Source: Termitomyces sp. T153
Lineage: Eukaryota > Basidiomycota > Agaricomycetes > Agaricales > Lyophyllaceae
Direction of reading: 5' to 3'
DNA length: 64,000 nucleotides
Assembly (NCBI GenBank): GCA_018296165.2
Contig: JACKQL020000032.1
Coordinates: 186,001 to 250,000 of the forward strand
The position numbers and the translations under genes were made by a program. This document shows positions 34,890-43,842 of this stretch, piece after piece; the first letter of the stretch is position 1, and each line of letters opens with the position of its first letter. The notes beneath the pieces were generated by a model. That model had not been told where the DNA came from, did no database searches, and was given only the letters and a program-made list of their open reading frames with translations.

Positions 34890-35826
34890 TGTCCGGTTCT
34901 GCTGATGACGGGGGCTCAGCTATACTGGTGAATCCTTACTAGGCAGATGTGATGTCCTGCGCTTATAACTAAGTGTCTGGGATTGGTGTGGAGGGGAGGG
35001 ACTTGCAAGGGGGAGCTAGGGGGGGTGGTCCAAGCAAGTCTGGAATGGTTCAGGGATGTCTAAGACCAAGTATATTAGACGTTGAACCTGGACAGACACC
35101 AGAACAAGTTTGTGGGCACACAAATAGAATGCAGGGTAAGTGGAGGCTTCACAATTGATGGGGGTGGAGCTGGAGTTTGATGGGAGATCACCAAGGCTTG
35201 ATGGGTTCCTGGGCCAAGCAGGGAGCAAGGTCTGGAGTTGTTGTAAGAATGTTTGGATCATAGCGCATGTGCAGAGTTTGTACTGATGTTGGAGAGGAAA
35301 GGAACTTAGGAAGACAAAGAAAATATACACAGTTGAGATGAGACAGAGGAAAGAGATAGATTCAAAACTAAAAATAGAAACAGTGATCAGACAAAAGACA
35401 AGCCATAGAAAACCAGTAAATGCAATATCAAGACTAAAGTACCAGGAGTTACTCTATGACTTATATACCTACTACTGGGTGGTTCTGGAGGGCAGAGGAT
35501 ATGGCAGCAGGCTCGATGGAACTGCACAGAATCAATGGATGTCAGGTGCAATCTTGGAGCAGGCCGCAGTGACATTCTGATGGGATCAGTTGGAAAGTGG
35601 ATTGCTCTGGGGTTGGGGGAAATCTCGGGAGTTCATGGGAATTCAGGGGATGCATCAACTGCTGTGGAGAAGGCATCAGAGTTGATCAAGGAGTTGTTGG
35701 GGTTTGCCGAGGAAGTGTTGGAGTTGCCTGAAGTGGGCATGGAGGGTGGGTGAGGGTTGGGGAGTTTGGTGGAGCATTGGGGGGGGGCTGGGGGTGGTGT
35801 TGGGGTCTAGGGAGTGGGTCATGACA
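34890..35826 (-). repeat. 5' LTR of element D (937 bp)
   Basis: On the minus strand it starts TGTCATGACC (35,826) and ends AACCGGACA. It belongs to the A/C LTR family but is more diverged. The neighbour from 35,827 is the interior of an E-type LTR. Confidence 0.88.
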
Positions 35827-36231
35827 CAGGGCTTGTTGGAGTCATGCAGAGTTGACCAGTGTCAGTTATAATCAGTGGGCAAGCCATGGTGATATATTGA
35901 TGAGATTAAACAGGAATGCAGGCTGCTCTGAGGTCATCATGATGCTCTGGAGCTGGTTGAGTAAGTTAGGATGACAAATCAGTGACATATGCCAGTGTCA
36001 AAAACAGTGGAGGAGAGTTTCAGGAGCTTAGGAGGAGAAGGAAAAGAGTTGAGGCCTGCAAAGGATGCATCAGAGTTTGCCAGAGAGTCCATCAGAGTTT
36101 GCTGCAGAAGCATCAGAGTTAGCTGGGGTAAGTGTCATAGGCAAACAAAGATTGGAGGAATTGAAGGGATGTTGGGGAGAGACTCCAGGAAAGCAAGGCA
36201 GCTTGGAGAATTCTGGGAACAGGTTATGACA
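35827..36231 (-). repeat. Partial 3' LTR of element E
   Basis: It is about 405 bp, related to the B LTRs (the region near B 3,785-4,190 read in reverse), and cut at 35,827 by element D. The rest should lie left of the window beyond D. Confidence 0.75.
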
Positions 36232-36294
36232 TCACCTCCCCTTTAGCATTGAGACCCTTGAGATGCAGGGTATATGAGTTGGAGATGGGTGGGG

Positions 36295-38160
36295 GGCATG
36301 GAAATCAAAGTTCAAGCAATATTGATCAAGCTGCAGCAAGTGGCAGCAGCATGGGAAACAAAGTTGAAGCATGGCCACTGTTCATCAGGGGGCTCTTCCC
36401 AGTCAATTAAAAGGGTCAGATATATCCCAGAGCTCTCAAATCCTTTTTCCATGTCTTCCTCTGCTTTGTTCTCAGCAGCTTCAGCATCTTTGTTGCTTGC
36501 ATCCCCAACTCCCCTATTCTCTGACAAAAACCATGTCAATGTATGGGTAGAGTATGAGGGTCATTGAGCAGAATTTGATTGTCAGTGGGATTGCAAGAAG
36601 GTGCAATCAATGTATCATAGTCATAAGTGTGGTTTTCCTAAGTTCCAGAGTTGCTGATTGAGCTTTGACAGAGTTATCCATGGCAATGGTGGGTCTGTTG
36701 AGGGTTTCATGTTGGGGCAGGGCTCCAGCACAGTTGGCCCTGGTGCTAGCAGTGCATTCCTCAAGGCCTAATTTTGGTATGGAGGTGGTGTAGGTGGTTT
36801 CAAAGGCATTGCAAGTTGCACAGGCAGAAGTGACCCTGAAGAAGTTTGCAGAGGCAGTAGGGCAAGCATGGGGTCCTCCAACCCTTGAATGGTGCCAGGC
36901 AGAGGCTCCAGTGAGTTGTTAGTGACATCCTACTAGGTGTTAACTGACTTATTTGTGTAGTGTGCTCTGTGCTCAATGAGGGGAGCAGTGTAAGTTCAAA
37001 GTGCTGGTGCATGATTCTTGTTAGGACATATCAGTGTGCCTCCCTTGTTGGATAAGATATAAGCAATGTCCCATCTTGCTGAGCTGGCATGTGGCCTGCA
37101 TGTCAATGGAGCAGAGATGGAACCTGGCATGGGTGGCAGAGCAGATAGTGAGGGGTGCCAGGGTAGGGTGTCAAGCTGAGGATCTGGAGTGGAGGGTGGA
37201 AGAAGTGGGGGGCAGTCTGCAGTGAAGGTGGGACCTCCTTGGAGCAGGTGGAAAAAGAGAGTCTTAGTGGCACACAACAAAGGCAAGCAGAGGGCTTCCT
37301 CCTCACTGGAGGCAAGGCCCAACAAGCAGCTGTGGGGTGAGGAGGCCATGGCAAGCCCTTTGGGGCCACATATGCACTCTCCTGAGATGGGGGCCCTGCT
37401 AAGGCAGACCACAGAAGCATCAGGGTCAATCTCCAAGACCCTTTTGCATTATTAGGTAAATGAGCTGGAAAGATTACTGGTGGCCTGTGAGCAGGAGGTC
37501 TAGAGAATTGGAGAGGACCAGGGTGCAATGCAGGGGGGTTGTGATGCAGTGTAAAGGGAGAGTGATGTGGTGTAGAGAGAGAGGGAGGCAACACAGCAAG
37601 AGCAGAAAGTGGCCATGCAGACAGTCACTGAGTGGGTGTTAGAGATACAGGGGCTGTGTGAGTGTTTGGGGCAGTTAAAAGTGCAGGAGGGGCCACAAGG
37701 AGCTCTGGAGGTTGGAGTACCTCATATAGTGGTTGAGGTGGGCAGGAGGCACAAAGAGTGGTTGGCCAACAAGGCAGCCTTGGGGTGGCAGAGCATGATG
37801 TGTGAGTTCCTTGTCTCTTATCATTCCACCTTTACTGATGTGAGTTGATAGATTGGGTCTATGAGCATAGAATTCTCCTGAACAGGACTTTAGCTGTGCT
37901 TGCATTGATTCAGGATGGCCTGGCACAAATGCCTGGAGATCTTTCTTCAGAGTTGGAGTAAGGGGTGGGGCAAATGAGGAGGCTTTTGGCAGAGCACTGG
38001 TGACAGAATGCAGTGGATTCCAGAGTATGGTGAGAGGTAGTGACTAATGTGGAGGAGCCCCTACTGGATCAGTCAGAGGTTCTAGGAGTGATAGTAGCAT
38101 AGATGGAGGTGGATTTGGTTGGGTTGGCAAGAGGACTTTTAGAGGAGGAGTGAAATGGTA
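36295..38160 (+). pseudogene. Antisense ORF of element E (most diverged copy)
   Basis: It reads opposite to E. The start is near 36,298 (MEIKVQAILIKLQQVAAAW). Then come VQSMYHSHK (near 36,610), an acceptor-like GTGTAG at 36,955-36,960, and the Cys motif C-x2-x-x6-C with CLPCWIRYKQC (near 37,040), followed by a 144-residue run (37,034-37,455, one frame change) and ELERLL. WLANKAALG follows near 37,765. A 50-nt intron with GTGAGT (37,802-37,851) sits at the same codon and phase as in B, and the next exon reads WVYEHRILLN and LALIQDGLAQMP before a stop. Several stops break it. The retained domain order and splice site support a real gene in the past. Confidence 0.6.
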
Positions 38161-38835
38161 GTCAGACTCCGATTTCTTGGATGATGCCTGTCCCTCACTT
38201 GTAACATTGTGTATTTGTAGCTTGTTGCATAAACTTGCTTTGGTCTCCTGCCCAGCTAAAGTAAAAGAACTAAGTTTCAGATTTCATTGTGAAAAAATGA
38301 GTAAGACATGCAGGGGGTTACTCATGAAAGTTGAATTCCTAATAAAACTAGAAGCAGGGATTATGCCCACTAATGCCATCTGTGTCAACTAGTCCCAGAG
38401 TTACTGGGGCTTGGTAGAGCATTATGGGTGGGAGTTCCAGAGTTTGGGAGGAGGGACTGAAGGAGTTTCTTTGGAGCTCCTAAATGTTTTAATGGTGTTG
38501 ATGGGTAGGATGTTGTTTTGGAACATGTTTTTTGAAGAGCTGGACTGGAGTTGCTGGGTAAAGTCTCTTTAGGCCTAGGGGTGAATAGAGCATCTGTGAT
38601 TGAGCTTGAAAGAGGATATCCAGATCTTGGGGTTATGTTGATTGGGCCAGATAGGTTTGCCAGAAGTCCAACTGGGGAGTGAGTGTGCTTGAGTATGCTT
38701 GGTGGCAGCATTGGTTTTGTCCTAGAAGCTAGTAGAGAGGGGCAGAGGTCTCTTGGCAACTGTAGGGCAACAGGGTGGGGGTTGTCCTTGAGGGGCAGGG
38801 TAAGCTGGAGGTGGGAGTTCTTGTTGGCATAGCAG

Positions 38836-39041
38836 GTTCCAGGGGCTTATGAGGGGAAGGGGATGCATTGGGGCCTGCAGGGAATGCATCAGAGTTTGCC
38901 AAGGGGGTCATCAGGGTTTGCCAGAGAAGCATTGGAGTTAGCTGGGGTCAGCATCATGGGCAAACAAAGGTTGGAGGAGTTGAAGAGGGGGACTCTGGAA
39001 AAGCAAGGTGGCTTGGGGGATTCTGGAAACAGGTTATGACA
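38836..39041 (-). repeat. Fragment of the other LTR of element E
   Basis: It aligns with 36,028-36,231 (a shared core AGAGTTTGCC and the terminal GTTATGACA). It is joined on the left directly to integrase-like sequence, so a deletion removed the rest of the LTR, the PBS, gag and most of pol. Confidence 0.72.
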
Positions 39042-40262
39042 GAGTGTAATATGGGTCCAAGTAACTGATCTGCTTCAATTGACCTTCATGCAACTGCAAG
39101 ATTATATCATGATCATTTGATTGCTCTTCTGAGCCATCTCCTGGAATTACAGCTGCAACCCCCTCCTGTTCATTGGGGTCATTATAGTGTTGAGGATCTC
39201 CAAAATCAGCTGTAAGCTTGACAGAAAGCCTTTGTAGTTGGCCTTCTAGAACTTCTCCTATGATTTGCCTGGCCTGCTTGTATAAGCCAATGAAGGGATT
39301 GACTCTAGCAAGCATATCCTACAAAGAGGCCATTATCTGAGGATCAAGCCTGGGATTGCTCTGTTGATGAAAAGCCAATTGTTGATTGCAGTTGTAAAAG
39401 TAGAGCTGTGCATATACAGGAAGATTGCCTTCAATAGGAAGCAAGGCACTTGTCAAATGATGTAGTTCTCCATTGATTTTAAAGCTATATGGCTTAGGTG
39501 CATTGGTAATAGCATGGTCAATGGTAACTCCCAAAGATGTGAATGCAAAGGCTGCATTGTATTGATGGATAGATGTTTTAAGAGTGTCAGAGAGAGGATG
39601 ATGTCCATGAAGCAGGTTCAGTAAATCTGCTGGAGCATCTCAAAGCCTGGGCAAATTCACTTGGCCTTGTAAGTAGCACATGCCAAACTTTGAATTATCA
39701 ATGGTAGACTTGGTGCACTTTTCAGCATCAAAATGTAGAGCCTGGTAGTGTGGACATATGACAGTCATAGGACCAAGATAGTGTAGAGGGTAATCAATTA
39801 AGTATGGTTGCCTTCCTCTTGGAATAGGCTGAATAAGGCCAAGCTGTGGTGGAATAGGAAGCTCAAGGGGAGGCTGTTCAGCAGGATTTTGTAGTCCTGC
39901 TGGATGGTTGGGTGGAGCAGGGTCCAAGTCTTCTGCAGGTCTCTGTTGAACAGGATCAACATATTCCAAGTCATCTTCAGAGGGTATGTCATCCTGAGGA
40001 CCCAATGGCACATCAAGGGGAGGATCCATTTGCTCTGCTGGTTGATGTCTGGCAGGATCAACATATTCCAAGTCATCATCAGAAGATATGTCATCCTGAG
40101 GACCCAATAGATTATCAAGGGGAGGATCCAATTGCTCTGGTGCTTGATGTCCAGCAGGATCAACATACTCCAAGGTCATCCTCAGAAGATATATCATTCT
40201 GGGGACCTAAATCATTGAAATCCTCTTCCAGATCAGCTTCATGTTGCTGTTGCCAGCCTTGA
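39042..40262 (-). pseudogene. Helitron-type Rep/helicase gene, N-terminal domain
   Basis: On the minus strand, an acidic repeat region (40,262-39,900) is followed by a Cys motif (VICPHYQALHFDAEK, near 39,750), KFGMCYLQGQVNLP, then AAFAFTSLGV, PYSFKINGELHHL and NLPVYAQLYFY. It continues with IGLYKQARQI, VAAVIPGDGSEEQSND and YLDPYYT, where element E cuts in. This is the order of the Helitron-like N-terminal domain. The Rep catalytic region and helicase are absent here. In-frame stops near 39,640 and 39,319 look like CGA-to-TGA type changes. The gene would have served rolling-circle transposition. Confidence 0.8.
39940..40200 (-). repeat. Tandem repeats encoding an acidic protein segment in the Helitron gene
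   Basis: Units of about 105-110 bp occur two to three times. Each encodes LEYVDPA, then EQxDPPLD, then LGPQDDIxSxDD. A decayed fourth unit extends to about 40,215, after a shift. Confidence 0.8.
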
Positions 40263-40929
40263 AAGATCCTTTGAGCCATAGCTGCATTCAAAGGCCTATG
40301 ATCAGGATTCAAATATATATGCTGTTGAACCTTATTAGTTAAAGTAGCATTTATTAAGTCCCAGACCCAACCTCACTTTGTTCAGTTAGGTCTTGGGCTA
40401 CTAAATTTGCACTGATTCCCCTGTGACTCTCAGGCTGTTGTCACCAGTGATATATCTTACCCTATTGAACTCTTGAGTGTTGGCCACTTAGATCTAACTT
40501 TTTTACAATGTTCTTGTACTGCTTATGCATGTGGTATGTAGTAACTATACCCCAGCTGTCAGAAGGGTAGCTGAGTAACACACTGTTGCAATCCAGCACA
40601 CAGACACCATGAGAGTAAATGGCCAGAATACAATGGCCATACTGCCCTGGATGGAGCTCAGACCTCTTTGTCTGCAGACAAAGACACAATGGACAAGACA
40701 AACATTTAGATAGATACAAGCCACCCTCAATCAATTGTACAGAGATTGACAGTGAGCACAAAAATTACTTACAGTTTCAGACTTGGATACTTATGCATAC
40801 CTTAGAGATACTTTTCTTGGTGAATACTCTAGGTATGCACAATGAAATTGATTATACAAAGCTTGAGGAGATACTTATCTTGGTGAATACTCAAGGATTG
40901 GACTTCAACACACACCACTCCATGTGCTA
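40263..40929. other. Stretch between the Helitron gene and the inverted-repeat element
   Basis: No recognised gene. A 99-residue minus frame (40,462-40,761) contains a CxxC pair (SCPLCLCLQTKR) and might be an upstream Helitron exon, but I cannot support it. At about 40,803-40,890 a motif GATACTTNTCTTGGTGAATA occurs twice, about 60 bp apart. Confidence 0.4.
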
Positions 40930-41546
40930 CAGTCAAACCTCTCATAACTGATGGCCCCTCCATGGAAGCCAAAAAGTATCAGTTATTAGGGAGTATTGGG
41001 TTTGAGAGGGGTCATTGTAGAGTCTCTTCTAATGCTTCTTTTTAGTATAAGTAGACATTATATACATTACTGCTAATGACTATTTGAATTTTTAGTGAAA
41101 TATTTGTTGAGAGTAGTAGGCTGAAGAGACCGGAATTCCTGAAGGCATGTTTGGCACTCAAAACTTGCAAAAATACCTTCTAACTGGCACATGTATTGCT
41201 GATCCATATCAGACACATACCTTAGGATAGTCGAAGCCACATTGAGTGCTTTCTGATGTGATGGCTTCACACAAGAGAAATAAGTCTGAGGATTCTAACT
41301 GCAAATTTACAGAAATGAACTGTGGGAAATATGATGTCAGATTCTGCATATGTGCAGAGCCCAATGTCATCAAAAATCTATACTTTTGGGCAAATTATTG
41401 GTCATGACCCTTCCTGGGACCCATCAAATATCAGGTATTGGAGGGTTGTCAAATTTCCCTGCAAACCAAGTCAGTGGATGCCAAAAACCCATCAGATTGA
41501 AGGGGTTATCAGTTACAAGGGCCATCATTTATGAGAGGTTCAACTG
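40930..41546. mobile_element. MITE-like element with terminal inverted repeats and TA target site
   Basis: The left end CAGTCAAACCTCTCATAACT (40,930 on) and the reverse complement of the right end, CAGTTGAACCTCTCATAAAT (ending 41,546), match at all but three of the first 20 bases, and the similarity continues for about 6 more. TA flanks both sides (40,928-40,929; 41,547-41,548). The length of 617 bp, no transposase and the TA duplication fit a non-autonomous Tc1/mariner element, perhaps pogo/Fot1-type. Confidence 0.75.
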
Positions 41547-41614
41547 TAGATAGTAGTAAGGTGTTGTTAACATCAGCTAAAGAATTTGAACACATTCAAA
41601 TGAACACATACCAA

Positions 41615-41715
41615 AGCAGGGGCATGATGATGGCTCAGCTGGCACCATCATGTCCTTAGGGATGTTTCCTAATCCCAAGTGGGACCATGGGGTCATTAGT
41701 TCAATTCCCATGTGT
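41615..41715 (+). repeat. tRNA-related sequence, possible SINE head
   Basis: TGGCTCAGCTGG (about 41,633) resembles a polymerase III A box, and GTTCAATTCCC (about 41,699) a B box. The spacing is longer than in a normal tRNA, and no acceptor stem closes around them. It could be a decayed tRNA-derived SINE promoter; the tail is not identified. Confidence 0.35.
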
Positions 41716-42414
41716 AATGCAGCCTTTGGCAGAAAACACTCTAGACACCACACCTGGCTTATTCAATGCCACCAGAAGCTGCTGCTTGCACATGATTGAC
41801 TAGGGAGGCTTTGTTGTGCAGGCCACTTTGGAACATACCAATCAACATGTGACACAATGAGGTTTTGGTGACCACCATGCTCATGTCCAATCAGAAAAAG
41901 AGAGGGTTTCCCAGTGTGATGGATTTGGGAGAGGGTCTGGACCAAGTGCTGGGAAGGAAACTTGCTGACCAAGCATGTCATAGCATGGATAGGCATGAAA
42001 GATAGGGTGTCAATATAGTATGAAATGGCTGCCAAAGTACTGTGTGGCCTGTCAATCAGATTTGGCTCATTTGTTGTCAACTTACTGGATTTTGTACTCC
42101 AAAAAATAGTGTCTGGGCATGGAGAGGGGCAGAGTCATGACTGCCCTTGGTTGAAGGTCAACTAGAGGAAGGCATGAGCTGTGCCAATTGGGTTAAAGCC
42201 CTACACCAATCAATCCCAACTAAGCCTTGCTGAGTGTAGCTGAGTTTAGATATTGGGAAGGCACGTTAACAGCAGATGGGGAGGGGAGTTTATGGTGGGA
42301 AGTAGTATGAACTCCGACAGGATCAAATTGTAGTAAAATGGCTATGAGGCATAACTGGCACACTTGAAAAGGTGTCTGGCTGGAGTACCTATTGGATGTG
42401 TCCGTAATTACCAC
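41716..42414. other. CpG-poor repetitive-looking stretch, no recognised gene
   Basis: Minus-strand frames 42,080-41,763 (105 residues, LFLIGHEHGGHQNLIVSH) and 42,414-42,220 do not match a family I know. Composition resembles the transposon block to the left. It is probably an old transposon or a Helitron tail. Confidence 0.4.
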
Positions 42415-43088
42415 CCCTCTTCAAACTGCAGGACCTAGGACTATTGTTCACGTGTAAAATAGGTCTTTAAGTAAACACAATGACGCATCATCATCATCAT
42501 CATCATCACATACCAAAGCATGGCCTACGAAAAGAATCATCAATGTGGAGTAGAGTGAGTCGTAGAGTTTCACAGCACTCTAAGGGTAGAGATGACTGTA
42601 CGGGTGGCCCATACATGATACGCGACATGGCTATGTAGTACAGATCGTTTCACCACCATCATCATCACGAGAGTACTTATCGATAATTCCACACTGACCA
42701 CAAAATGCAATACGTAATACTTATTCAGCGAAATAAGAAGGCATCCTCATGGAAGACCAGATTTGGTATTGTCGTCTGACCTCTTCCCTGTCAGTGTTTT
42801 TCGAATTCTTTGTCAAGGCACACCGTCGGTCTCTCCAGAAGAACAACTCTATATCAAGTAAGCGAGATAGTGCTGAGCTGTTGTCTTTGCCGCGACATTG
42901 TTATAGGTATACATAGGCTTATTCACGTTGTTCGCTCGATCATCAGGACGAGTAAAAATTGACGAAGTAATACTTTTTAAATCAGAGGTAAGCATTGAGG
43001 CCTAGTGACGGTACTTCATAACCACAGCTTACAGGATACTCACCAAAGGTATCGAAAGACGCTTGTTCGCTGTGTACACATCATCAGT
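42415..43088. other. Intergenic: start of the gene block, with CAT microsatellite
   Basis: CpG content visibly rises after about 42.4 kb. A (CAT)7 run lies at 42,486-42,506 and a smaller ACC/ATC run at 42,651-42,668. No convincing gene. Confidence 0.6.
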
Positions 43089-43304
43089 TTAGGTCTGCTC
43101 TCCGCTGGATACCGCCATAGTTTCATTCTTCTTTGTCTCGCCGTAGTTTGTCTTTTCAATCGAATTCGGCAAAGAGTCTACCTCGACTCCACGTGTCGAT
43201 TCCTTGAACAAATTCAAGGTGTAGTTATAAAGGGCACGAGAATATGCGACATAAGGGTCACTCGATTTAGGGCTTGTCTCGTGCGGAGAAGCGGTTGAAG
43301 ACAT
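43089..43304 (-). CDS. Small hypothetical protein (71 residues), uncertain
   Basis: The open frame starts MSSTASPHETSPKSS and ends VSSGEQT. It is polar, with one Tyr-rich segment (YVAYSRALYNYTLNLF). It could be the first exon of a longer spliced gene, since GAG|GTAGAC at about 43,160 offers a donor. An overlapping plus-strand frame of 97 residues exists but looks less protein-like. I know no family. Confidence 0.35.
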   Translation of the reverse strand: MSSTASPHETSPKSSDPYVAYSRALYNYTLNLFKESTRGVEVDSLPNSIEKTNYGETKKNETMAVSSGEQT

Positions 43305-43842
43305 GGCGTTTTGCGGATCGACTCCAACGTGTAAGTATAACTCTAAGAGCCTTAAATGAGAACAATTTGTAATGGACGAGTCCGGGGTTGCAATTAGACC
43401 GGATCACAATGGCGTCTGCCGAAAGCATTTGTTCATACAGGTGTCTTAGCCTGTCTTAGCCCTCGGATCTCAGAGAGCACCAGCCTGGATTCATATTAAC
43501 GGCGTTGCTCTCGTATAAATAGCAGTGAGATAACCCAGTCATTTCACGGGAACATTTCACGGGAAGTAAAGGCAATCACCACGATCGATCTATCCTGATC
43601 TATATATATCCCATTAATAAAATATGAGGAAAGAATGCGTGGGGCCCCAATACAAATTCTTCGATCAGCCCATTCGGGAAGTGACGTCAACCACTTCTCT
43701 GTGCCTTTGCACCTTGTCCATACTGGTATCGTCTATACATTCTAACGATTTCAATTACAAATTTCAGAAGTCTGTAAGTGTATCCAATGTGCAGATCGTC
43801 CCAAAGTCTGCGAAGATAAGACGATAAAAAAGACACGAATGT
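43305..43842. other. Intergenic region with TATA-like box and short direct repeat
   Basis: TATAAATAG is at about 43,514. The 13-bp direct repeat CATTTCACGGGAA occurs twice at about 43,540-43,566. A 67-residue plus frame (43,624-43,827) follows but has no recognisable feature. Confidence 0.4.

Larger units (their letters stand above)
26346..35826 (-). mobile_element. Chromovirus element D, 3' end outside the window, with two solo LTRs inserted
   Basis: The minus-strand order is 5' LTR (34,890-35,826), gag (34,870-30,780 with insertions at 31,777-32,909 and 34,293-34,750), then pol down to the chromodomain at about 26,480-26,600. Element C cuts D at 26,346; the remainder of D lies left of the window. 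D has many more CpG losses and stops than A or C, which fits its older place in the stack. It is itself inserted in the LTR of E (35,827 onward). Confidence 0.87.
35827..39041 (-). mobile_element. Element E: deleted chromovirus-like remnant, oldest LTR element in the stack
   Basis: It holds a partial B-type LTR (35,827-36,231, reading TGTCATAACC on the minus strand), a polypurine tract (36,232-36,246), the antisense ORF (36,295-38,160, plus strand), a short relic of chromodomain and integrase C-terminus (38,345-38,835) and the U3 start of the other LTR (38,836-39,041). The middle of the element (most of pol, gag, PBS) is deleted. CpG is almost absent. E interrupts the Helitron frame exactly at 39,041. 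Confidence 0.75.

Noticed and set aside
39940..40200. CRISPR-like array
   Set aside because: The units are contiguous, lack spacers, are coding, and the genome is eukaryotic.
40619..40951. 110-residue plus frame next to the Helitron gene
   Set aside because: It owes much of its length to a short duplicated motif and has no recognisable domain.
41073..41270. 65-residue Cys-containing minus frame as a transposase
   Set aside because: It lies inside the 617-bp inverted-repeat element and shows no DDE or DNA-binding motif.
41615..41715. Functional tRNA gene
   Set aside because: There is no closed acceptor stem or anticodon arm and the box spacing is too long.
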